6,278 nt of DNA from Bacteroidota bacterium (lineage in GTDB: Bacteria > Bacteroidota > Bacteroidia > M30B66). Of this stretch, positions 1-5,512 are shown one piece after another (position 1 is the first letter of the stretch; the number at the start of each line of letters is the position of its first letter). The stretch covers positions 1 to 6,278 of the forward strand of contig CANMGM010000140.1 of the NCBI GenBank assembly GCA_947497195.1, in the 5' to 3' direction. Made by a program: the position numbers and the translations under genes. The notes under the pieces are model-generated. The model ran no database searches, was not told the origin of the DNA, and saw only the letters and a list, made by a program, of their open reading frames with translations.

Positions 1-900
1 GCGGATTTTCAATCGGTTGCGGCGGTGTATGTACCAGCGCGCTAAAATTCCGCGACGCGGCGCCAATACCATTGAAATTCCTGCGATGCATGTGGCCGTA
101 ACCACAATCCAAGGACCGGTAGGCATTTGCGGAGCGCTAAATGATACAAATGAACCCGCATACCCAGCAATCGCTCCGAAAATGGCTGCCAAGGCAAGCA
201 TTGCATTCAGGCTTTGTGTCCAAAAACGTGCAGCAAGGGCCGGTGTTATAAGCAGGGCCGCCATCAATACAGCACCCACGGCCTGTATGCCAATCGTTAC
301 AACCCAAACGGTGCAAACCGATAAAATACTTCGCAAAACCAGTATCGGAAAACCACTCGAGCGGGCAAATTCTTCATCGAACGAAATGGCATATAGCCCA
401 CGTTTAAATACAAATATCAACATTAAAATTCCCAGAGTTGTGAATTGGATGAGCGAAACATCCGCGCTCGAAATGGAAGCCGCCTTGCCAAAAATAAAAC
501 GATCAAGCCCGGCCTGCGCTGCATTGCCTTCGTGCTGAATGTAGGTAAGCAACACGATACCCAAGCCGAAAAAGCCCGAAAGCATAAGCGAAAGTGCGGT
601 GTCGGGACGTGCAATCTTACGGCGGCTAATCCACTCCATCATACCCAGCGAAAGCAGGCCTGTTATAAGCGCGCCCAGCATAAGCACTAAGCTGTTTTTC
701 TCGCCCGAAAAGATAAAAGCAAGACAAATTCCGGGTAAAACGCTGTGGGCTACAACATCGCCACTCAGCGAACGCTTGCGTAAAAAGGTGAAGCATCCCA
801 CAAAGCCTGCAATAGCACAGAGTAATATTGTTCCTGTAACTACCAGTTTGAGGTTGGGCTCCCGTAATAGGAAAAAATCGCTCAATACGCCTAAAATCAT
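1..900 (-). CDS. Metal ABC transporter permease (ABC-3 family, TroC/ZnuB/MntB type), 3' end outside window
   Basis: Integral inner-membrane channel subunit of a zinc/manganese/iron-type importer, working with the ATPase and binding lipoprotein encoded just upstream. I translated the minus strand from the ATG at 900. It gives 300 codons without a stop up to the window edge, so the gene is partial at its C-terminus. Visible family features are a GDVVAHSVLPG motif (residues 47-57, the usual GDALSHAVLPG region), a short FDEEFARSSGFP segment (174-185, matching the family's DPELARALG loop), and GAVLMAALLITPALAA (209-224, the conserved ALLITPAA helix). About eight or nine hydrophobic segments lie at roughly 19-40, 48-65, 70-90, 103-121, 149-166, 189-222, 232-255 and 262-280. 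The start codon overlaps the ATPase stop in ATGA (897-900), so translation is probably coupled. E. coli ZnuB is about 260 residues. Here a basic tail (RRGILARWYIHRRNRLKIR) follows the last membrane span and continues beyond the edge. The family is secure; the metal is not known. Confidence 0.93.
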   Translation of the reverse strand, partial: MILGVLSDFFLLREPNLKLVVTGTILLCAIAGFVGCFTFLRKRSLSGDVVAHSVLPGICLAFIFSGEKNSLVLMLGALITGLLSLGMMEWISRRKIARPDTALSLMLSGFFGLGIVLLTYIQHEGNAAQAGLDRFIFGKAASISSADVSLIQFTTLGILMLIFVFKRGLYAISFDEEFARSSGFPILVLRSILSVCTVWVVTIGIQAVGAVLMAALLITPALAARFWTQSLNAMLALAAIFGAIAGYAGSFVSFSAPQMPTGPWIVVTATCIAGISMVLAPRRGILARWYIHRRNRLKIR

Positions 901-1685
901 TTTTCGCGTACCGGAAAATTATGTTCACGCAGGGCATCGCCCACCTGCGACAATACGGTGAGTTTTCCGCTGTAGGTATTGCGTAGTAACTCGTCGGTAA
1001 ATACCTGCGCAACCGGGCCACTTGCAATCAGTGATGCATTGAGCATTACCAGCCAGCCAAAATAATCGCGTGCGGTGTGTAAGTCGTGATGCACTACAAT
1101 AATGGTTTTACCTTGTTCTTTAATGGTGCGAAGCAGGTTTACGATAGATGCTTCTGTTGATGCATCAATGCCAACGAATGGTTCGTCGAGCAAATAAACT
1201 TCTGCCTCTTGCGCCAGGGCACGTGCCAAAAAAACGCGTTGTTGCTGCCCGCCCGAGAGTTGCGATATCTGCCGGTTACGGTACTCGGCCATCCCAACCT
1301 GTTCGAGTGCCCAGTCGGCAATTTCGCGGTCTTTTTTACGAATAATTCCAAACAGACCTCGTTCCGGAAAACGTCCCATCAAGGCAATATCTTTAACGGT
1401 AGCCGGAAAGTCCCAGTCGATGGTTTGGCGCTGTGGAATATAACTTACCTTTTTGCGTACTGCTTTAAGTTCTTCGCCTAAAATCTGCGCATGTCCCGAG
1501 TTTAGCGGAACCAAACCAAGAATGGCTTTTACAAGTGTCGATTTGCCTGCACCGTTTGGTCCCATAATGCCAATCATTTCGCCGCGGGGCAGGGCGAAGT
1601 CGATGTTCCACAACACCGGCTTCTTGTGATAGATTACAGTTAGGTTGTGAACTTCGACCGATGGGTTTTGTGCGTTTACAATCAT
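897..1685 (-). CDS. Metal ABC transporter ATP-binding protein (TroB/ZnuC/MntB type)
   Basis: Cytoplasmic ATPase that powers import through the permease encoded next to it. It has 262 residues, normal for the family. All nucleotide-binding motifs are intact: Walker A GPNGAGKST (42-50), Q-loop glutamine 85 in SYIPQRQ, the ABC signature LSGGQ (143-147), Walker B VYLLDEP (163-169) with catalytic Glu168, D-loop region GIDAST (172-177), and the switch histidine in VVHHDL (His200). The segment IDWDFPATVKDIALMGRF (89-106) after the Q-loop resembles the WxFPxTVxDVVLMGR stretch of manganese/zinc ABC ATPases and separates it from general ABC proteins. The ATG at 1683-1685 overlaps the lipoprotein stop in ATGA. 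Its own TGA (897-899) overlaps the permease start, so this is the middle gene of a tightly packed operon. No truncation or missing residue is seen. Confidence 0.96.
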   Translation of the reverse strand: MIVNAQNPSVEVHNLTVIYHKKPVLWNIDFALPRGEMIGIMGPNGAGKSTLVKAILGLVPLNSGHAQILGEELKAVRKKVSYIPQRQTIDWDFPATVKDIALMGRFPERGLFGIIRKKDREIADWALEQVGMAEYRNRQISQLSGGQQQRVFLARALAQEAEVYLLDEPFVGIDASTEASIVNLLRTIKEQGKTIIVVHHDLHTARDYFGWLVMLNASLIASGPVAQVFTDELLRNTYSGKLTVLSQVGDALREHNFPVREK

Positions 1686-2629
1686 GGCTGTGGATTTAAT
1701 GCAGCAGAAATGGTGCGTGCGTTATGAAGCATCATTCCGCAGTAACTTGCCTCGGGCGTGCCTGAATTTCCGGGTGCGTCTGAAAAAAGTGTTCCGCCCT
1801 TCTTTAATTGATGGCCTTTTGCTTCGCATCCTTCGATTACCGACGAAATGGCTTTATCGGAAACCGACGATTCTACAAATACTGCGTTTATTTTTCGGAT
1901 GCTTAGCAAGTTAACCATTTGCGTAATATCCTGCAGACCGAGTTCAGAAACGGTCGAAATGCCCTGCAAGCCTTTTACTTCGATGGTGTAGGCCCGACCA
2001 AAATAACGGAAGGCATCGTGCGAGGTTATCATCAAACGCTGATTGGCCGGAATTGCCTTGATGAGTTCGACCATTTCGTTGTGTGTGCTGTCAATACTTT
2101 GAGCATATCTCTTGAAGTTCGTTGCAATTTCCTCTTTATGTTCGGGAAATTGGAGCATTAAGTCGGAGTGCAGCTTTTCGAGTGCCGTTTTCCACAGCTG
2201 AAGGTCCATCCAAATGTGCGGATCGATAGAGCCGGCTTGCTCGAACGATGGAGCTGCATTGCCGGTTGGTAAAAGTGTAGCAGGGGAGAGGTATTCGCCC
2301 AGCGGAATGACCTTTTTGCGTGCAGCCAGCTTTTTAAGTACGGCTTCCATTTTACCTTCGAGGTGCAAACCATTGTAAACGATGAGGTCGGCATTCGAGA
2401 GTTTTTCGGTATCGCCCTGCGAGGCTTTGTAGAGATGCGGATCTACGCCGGCGCCCATCAATGAAGTTACGTCGGCCCAATTGCCACAAATGTTTTGCAC
2501 GGCATCGGCAATCATACCGGTGGTACAAACGATTTGGGGGCGGATGTTTTTTTGATTTGTTTCTGTACAGCTTATAATAAGCAGCAACAGAATAAGAATT
2601 GTTGAACTAATGCTTAACCTTTGAAACAT
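1682..2629 (-). CDS. Metal-binding lipoprotein of the ABC importer (TroA/ZnuA, cluster A-I)
   Basis: Solute-binding subunit that captures a divalent metal outside the inner membrane and hands it to the permease. It has 315 residues. The N-terminus is a lipoprotein signal: a hydrophobic stretch (7-19) ending in the lipobox IIS-Cys21, followed by a polar linker. The four expected metal ligands can be picked out: His65 in VDPHLY, His138 in DPHIWMD, His204 in ITSHDAF, and Asp284 in LFSDAPG. A His-His-His-Asp set is what TroA and zinc-type members have; manganese-specific PsaA/MntC/SitA types have Glu at the third position. The His-rich loop of many ZnuA proteins is absent, since the segment before His138 carries no histidine cluster. 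I infer a TroA-like protein for zinc, possibly also manganese or iron. It is the first gene of the operon. No other Met lies between the start and the lipobox, which fixes this start. Confidence 0.94.
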   Translation of the reverse strand: MFQRLSISSTILILLLLIISCTETNQKNIRPQIVCTTGMIADAVQNICGNWADVTSLMGAGVDPHLYKASQGDTEKLSNADLIVYNGLHLEGKMEAVLKKLAARKKVIPLGEYLSPATLLPTGNAAPSFEQAGSIDPHIWMDLQLWKTALEKLHSDLMLQFPEHKEEIATNFKRYAQSIDSTHNEMVELIKAIPANQRLMITSHDAFRYFGRAYTIEVKGLQGISTVSELGLQDITQMVNLLSIRKINAVFVESSVSDKAISSVIEGCEAKGHQLKKGGTLFSDAPGNSGTPEASYCGMMLHNARTISAALNPQP

Positions 2630-2633
2630 AGTT

Positions 2634-2641
2634 CAAAGATA
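2634..2641 (-). promoter_or_regulatory. Candidate -7 box of the metal-transport operon (TAnnTTTG)
   Basis: Read on the minus strand this is TATCTTTG, an exact match to the Bacteroidota housekeeping -7 consensus TAnnTTTG. Only four bases (AACT) separate it from the ATG of the binding lipoprotein. Centring the box at -7 puts the transcription start within a base or two of the start codon, so the mRNA would be leaderless or nearly so. No clear -33 TTG is present at the usual 19-21 base spacing; GTTT at 2659-2662 (spacing 17) is the closest. A poor -33 may mean an activator or repressor sets its strength. Confidence 0.55.
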
Positions 2642-2649
2642 GATGAGAT

Positions 2650-2680
2650 TGTTGTTTTAAACATGAATTTATAAACAACA
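2650..2680. promoter_or_regulatory. Dyad upstream of the metal-transport operon, candidate operator
   Basis: A perfect 8-base inverted repeat, TGTTGTTT (2650-2657) and AAACAACA (2673-2680), is separated by a 15-base AT-rich spacer. It begins nine bases upstream of the -7 box on the minus strand, so it covers the -33 zone where a metal-responsive repressor would act. Metal-uptake operons are commonly controlled by Fur/Zur or DtxR/MntR proteins. The arms do not clearly match a published box that I can recall, so the regulator is unassigned. A loop this long with such AT-rich arms makes a stable RNA hairpin unlikely. Confidence 0.4.
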
Positions 2681-2740
2681 CGATATCGAATTTATTTGTT
2701 GCGCAAAATGCTATTTCAAGATTAGTTTACGATTGGCTAA

Positions 2741-2998
2741 CGCCTGCGGCCCGGATGGAGCGGCCTGTTTGAGCTCTTGTGCCGAAGCGAAGCAAAGGCG
2801 CAAAGCGAGTAGCGACAGCCGGAAATGCCGCCCCAAAACTCACGTAACATCTTTACCTAAGATGCTTTTCGCAAAAGAATCAGAATCGTTTTGGGCGTGC
2901 CCCTTTGGGTCGGGCTTTTGCTTCAAGACCCAAAGGGTGCTTTTCGCGTCAATCCCTCACGCGGGCGCATTGCCATCGTGTGCTTCAAGGCCTCAACC
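2741..2998. repeat. Probable dispersed Bacteroidota intergenic repeat with many potential stem-loops
   Basis: This stretch is GC-richer than its AT-rich flanks. Its phrases (CCCGGATGGAGCGGC, TAGCGACAGCCGGAAATGCC, TTTGGGTCGGGCTTTTGC, CAATCCCTCACGCG) resemble a non-coding repeat I recall between genes in many Bacteroidota genomes; I have not verified this. Seven possible stems can be drawn. GCGGC 2760-2764 pairs with 2827-2831. 2773-2783 pairs with 2797-2806 (ten pairs, one bulge, one G-U). CCCAAAAC 2832-2839 pairs with 2888-2895 and encloses CATCTT/AAGATG (2848-2853/2859-2864) and CTTTT/AAAAG (2865-2869/2873-2877). An 11-base pair lies at 2901-2937. CGCGT/ACGCG lies at 2945-2949/2959-2963. Boundaries are approximate and orientation is unknown. 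A 107-codon open frame on the plus strand across it is not credible as a gene. Confidence 0.6.
2901..2937. repeat. 11-bp perfect hairpin within the intergenic repeat
   Basis: CCCTTTGGGTC (2901-2911) and GACCCAAAGGG (2927-2937) are exact reverse complements around a 15-base loop. It is the strongest single stem in the 2630-3161 region. On the plus strand TGCTTTTCGCG follows, which is too short and interrupted a T run for a confident terminator. No plus-strand gene lies upstream that would need one. It is best read as a structural part of the dispersed repeat. Confidence 0.6.
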
Positions 2999-3062
2999 GG
3001 AATTTAATAGCCAAATTTTGAGCTGTCGAAACGAAAAAGCAAGGAATTTTTAGAAGTATGCT

Positions 3063-3125
3063 TATTTTTTAGGGGGTGTTGAAATAAATTTTAAAAATAT
3101 TTGGAGCTTACCCCCTCAAAAAATA
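3063..3125. repeat. Interrupted inverted repeat surrounding the glnN promoter
   Basis: The left arm TATTTTTTAGGGGGT (3063-3077) is matched by the right arm ACCCCCTCAAAAAATA (3110-3125). This gives 15 complementary positions with one unpaired C at 3117, around a 32-base AT-rich centre. The -33 element of the glnN promoter lies in the centre, and the first two bases of the -7 box are the last two of the right arm. Neither strand has a T run after the stem, so it is not an intrinsic terminator. An operator, a looped protein-binding site or a remnant of a small inverted-repeat element are all possible. Confidence 0.5.
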
Positions 3126-3131
3126 CCTTTG
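3100..3131 (+). promoter_or_regulatory. glnN promoter, Bacteroidota sigma-A type
   Basis: TTTG (3100-3103) and TACCTTTG (3124-3131) are separated by 20 bases. Both elements and the spacing fit the Bacteroidota -33 TTTG / -7 TAnnTTTG consensus exactly. The inferred transcription start is near 3135, giving a leader of about 27 bases rich in A and T (AAAATTTTAA before the ATG). No Shine-Dalgarno sequence is present, as is usual in this phylum. Confidence 0.75.
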
Positions 3132-3161
3132 TCGGCGTAAAAAGCATAAAATTTTAAGCAC

Positions 3162-5357
3162 ATGTCTACCATTCGATTCAAAGCACTCGAATCGCTCCTG
3201 AACCGGGAGCCGATGCTGAGTTCGGCAAAGCCCGAAACCATTTCATCCTATTTTGGAACCTCGGTGTTTGGCGATATTGCCATGCGTCAATATCTCAGCA
3301 AGGAGGCTTATGAAAAGGTGCACGATGCAATCGAAAACGGAAGCCGAATCGAGCGCGAAATTGCCGATCAGGTGGCCAATTCGATGAAAGCCTGGGCGAT
3401 GGATCATGGGGTTACGCATTTTACACATTGGTTTCAGCCGTTGAACGGCGCTACAGCAGAAAAGCACGATGCCTTTTTTGAGCCGCTTCCCGATGGACGC
3501 GCCATTGAGCATTTCAGCGGATCGAACCTTATTCAGCAAGAGCCCGATGCGTCATCGTTTCCGAACGGAGGTATCCGCAATACCTTTGAAGCCCGAGGTT
3601 ATACAGCTTGGGATCCATCATCACCTGCATTTGTTATCGGCAACACGCTTTGCATTCCAACCATTTTCGTTTCATATACCGGCGAAGCGCTCGATTATAA
3701 AACACCTTTGTTAAAAGCGTTGCACGCGCTCGATAAAGCAGCTGTTGAAGTTTGCCAGTACTTCGATAAAAATGTTACCAAAGTTCAGGCTACACTGGGC
3801 TGGGAGCAGGAATACTTCCTTATCGACGAGGCATTGTACCATGCCCGCCCCGATTTATCGCTAACAGGCCGCACACTCCTCGGACATTCGCCAGCAAAAG
3901 GGCAGCAGCTCGAAGATCATTACTTTGGTTCCATTCCCGATCGTGTTACGGCCTACATGCGCGATTTTGAATCAGAATCCTTGCGTCTCGGCATTCCAAT
4001 CCGCACGCGCCACAACGAAGTGGCTCCGAACCAGTTTGAGTGTGCCCCAATTTTCGAGGAAGCCAATCTTGCCGTTGACCACAACCAATTGCTCATGGAC
4101 ATCATGAACAAAGTGGCGCGGCGTCATCGTTTCCGCGTGTTGCTGCACGAAAAGCCATTCGCTGGCATCAACGGCTCGGGCAAGCATAATAACTGGTCGC
4201 TTTCTACCAACACCGGGAAGAACTTATTAAGTCCCGGAAAAACGCCGAAAACCAATTTGCAATTCCTAACGTTTTTCATTAACACCATAAAGGCCTTGCA
4301 TACGCATGCCGACTTGATGCGTGCTGCAATTGCTTCTGCCGGAAACGATCACCGTTTGGGAGCCAACGAAGCACCACCGGCCATTATTTCGGCTTTCATT
4401 GGGACGCAGTTAACCAGCGTGCTCGATGAACTCGAGAAAAAGGTGAAGACCAGTGGTAAAATGACACCCGATGAGAAAACGGAGCTTAAACTCGGCGTCG
4501 GTAAAATTCCTCAGATTTTACTCGATAACACCGACCGAAACCGAACTTCTCCCTTTGCCTTTACGGGCAATAAGTTCGAATTCCGCGCCGTGGGTTCATC
4601 GGCCAATTGCGCACAGGCCATGATTGTAATTAACACAATGGTGGCTCAGCAGTTAAAAGAGTTCAAAGCTGAGGTAGATGGTTTGGTGAGCAAGAAAAAA
4701 TTGGATAAAGACGAAGCCATTTTCCAGGTTCTGCGCCGCTACATTACCGAGTCGAAGACCATCCGCTTCGAAGGCAATGGCTACAGCGACGAATGGGTAA
4801 AAGAGGCGGCAAAACGTGGTTTGAGCAATTTTGCAAAAACGCCCGAAGCACTCGATGCATTTGTTTCGAAATCGAGCATCGCTTTGTTTGAGGCGAATAA
4901 CGTATTGAATCACCGCGAAGTTGAGGCACGCTATGAAATTCAGCTCGAAACGTATACTAAAAAGATACAGATTGAATCACGCGTGATTGGCGACATCGCA
5001 GCAAATCACATCATTCCTACGGCACTTAAGTACCAAAATCAACTCATTAACAATGTTCAGGGTTTGAAATCAATTTTGGATGGAAAAGCATTTAGCAAAG
5101 CCGCACAAGCGCAATTGGAAATTATTCAGGAAATTTCGGAGCATGTATCGGTCATTAAAAAGTCGACCGACGATATGATTGAAGCGCGAAAAGTGGCCAA
5201 TAAGATAACCAATGCCAAAAAACAGGCAGTTGAATATTGCTACAAGGTTCAACCTTTCTTTGAAACCATCCGCTACCATTCAGACAAACTCGAATTGTTG
5301 GTAGACGACGAAATGTGGTGCCTTCCAAAATACCGCGAGATGTTGTTTATCAACTGA
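3162..5357 (+). CDS. glnN: Type III glutamine synthetase (GlnN)
   Basis: Cytoplasmic ATP-dependent ligase joining ammonium to glutamate to form glutamine, the entry step of nitrogen assimilation. Type III enzymes are large dodecamers, and Bacteroides fragilis GlnN has about 729 residues; this one has 731. The N-terminal GSIII domain includes NREPMLSSAKPETISSYFG (14-32) and the HFTHWFQPLNG stretch (86-96). Catalytic-core motifs follow: GWEQEYF (213-219, metal-binding glutamates 215 and 217), HNEVAPNQFE (284-293), VDHNQLLMDIM (305-315), EKPFAGINGSGKHNNWS (330-346, with the substrate-loop His342), DHRLGANEAPPAI (396-408), and NRTSPFAFTGNKFEFRAVGSS (460-480). A long helical C-terminal region typical of type III ends in PKYREMLFIN. 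All key residues are present. The gene is monocistronic: own promoter upstream, tandem in-frame stops TGA TAA, and an intrinsic terminator downstream. The regulator is not evident. Confidence 0.98.
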   Translation: MSTIRFKALESLLNREPMLSSAKPETISSYFGTSVFGDIAMRQYLSKEAYEKVHDAIENGSRIEREIADQVANSMKAWAMDHGVTHFTHWFQPLNGATAEKHDAFFEPLPDGRAIEHFSGSNLIQQEPDASSFPNGGIRNTFEARGYTAWDPSSPAFVIGNTLCIPTIFVSYTGEALDYKTPLLKALHALDKAAVEVCQYFDKNVTKVQATLGWEQEYFLIDEALYHARPDLSLTGRTLLGHSPAKGQQLEDHYFGSIPDRVTAYMRDFESESLRLGIPIRTRHNEVAPNQFECAPIFEEANLAVDHNQLLMDIMNKVARRHRFRVLLHEKPFAGINGSGKHNNWSLSTNTGKNLLSPGKTPKTNLQFLTFFINTIKALHTHADLMRAAIASAGNDHRLGANEAPPAIISAFIGTQLTSVLDELEKKVKTSGKMTPDEKTELKLGVGKIPQILLDNTDRNRTSPFAFTGNKFEFRAVGSSANCAQAMIVINTMVAQQLKEFKAEVDGLVSKKKLDKDEAIFQVLRRYITESKTIRFEGNGYSDEWVKEAAKRGLSNFAKTPEALDAFVSKSSIALFEANNVLNHREVEARYEIQLETYTKKIQIESRVIGDIAANHIIPTALKYQNQLINNVQGLKSILDGKAFSKAAQAQLEIIQEISEHVSVIKKSTDDMIEARKVANKITNAKKQAVEYCYKVQPFFETIRYHSDKLELLVDDEMWCLPKYREMLFIN

Positions 5358-5383
5358 TAAGTACGTTTAGTCGAATCAAAAAT

Positions 5384-5433
5384 AATCCGGTCTAAGGTAG
5401 ATTTAACGAAAGACCGGATTTTCTTTTTTTTTT
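5384..5433 (+). terminator. Intrinsic terminator of glnN
   Basis: A perfect 10-bp stem, AATCCGGTCT (5384-5393) with AGACCGGATT (5411-5420), encloses a 17-base loop. It runs directly into TTTC followed by ten Ts (to 5433). It begins 26 bases after the glnN stop and separates glnN from the next gene on the same strand, so the two are probably not cotranscribed to any large extent. Confidence 0.9.
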
Positions 5434-5452
5434 AAGAAATCGCATTCCAAAT

Positions 5453-5482
5453 TTTGGTAGCAAATAGTTTTTTATAATTTAG
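5453..5482 (+). promoter_or_regulatory. Probable promoter of the porE-like gene
   Basis: TTTG (5453-5456) and TAATTTAG (5475-5482) are 18 bases apart. The second element differs from the TAnnTTTG consensus at one base. The inferred start near 5485 leaves a leader of about 27 bases before the ATG at 5513, close to the leader length inferred for glnN. Its place just after a terminator supports it; the imperfect -7 box and slightly short spacing weaken it. Confidence 0.45.
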
Positions 5483-5512
5483 CCGACCGTATTCGAAATT
5501 AACCATACGCAC

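Noticed and set aside
17..538. 173-residue plus-strand open frame
   Set aside because: It is fully antisense to the permease, whose minus-strand frame has clear family motifs and membrane segments.
897..900. Overlaps of coding frames at 897-900 and 1682-1685 as possible frameshifts
   Set aside because: Both are the standard ATGA stop/start overlap between complete neighbouring genes of an operon, and each protein begins and ends as expected for its family.
2681..2706. Short palindromes CGATATCG (2681-2688) and TTGCGCAA (2699-2706)
   Set aside because: Eight-base perfect palindromes are common by chance and neither is placed convincingly against a promoter element.
2848..2869. CATCTT/AAGATG hairpin followed by CTTTT as an intrinsic terminator
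   Set aside because: The stem is short and AT-rich, the T run is only four bases, and no plus-strand gene lies upstream. It fits better as a small stem inside the repeat.
2733..3053. 106-residue plus-strand open frame between the divergent genes
   Set aside because: It coincides with the structured intergenic repeat. The product is Cys/Ser-rich with no recognisable fold, and the start lacks promoter context. Open frames of this kind arise from the repeat's base composition.
3063..3125. Inverted repeat upstream of glnN as a terminator
   Set aside because: The arms are followed by A runs on both strands rather than T runs, and the promoter for glnN lies inside it.
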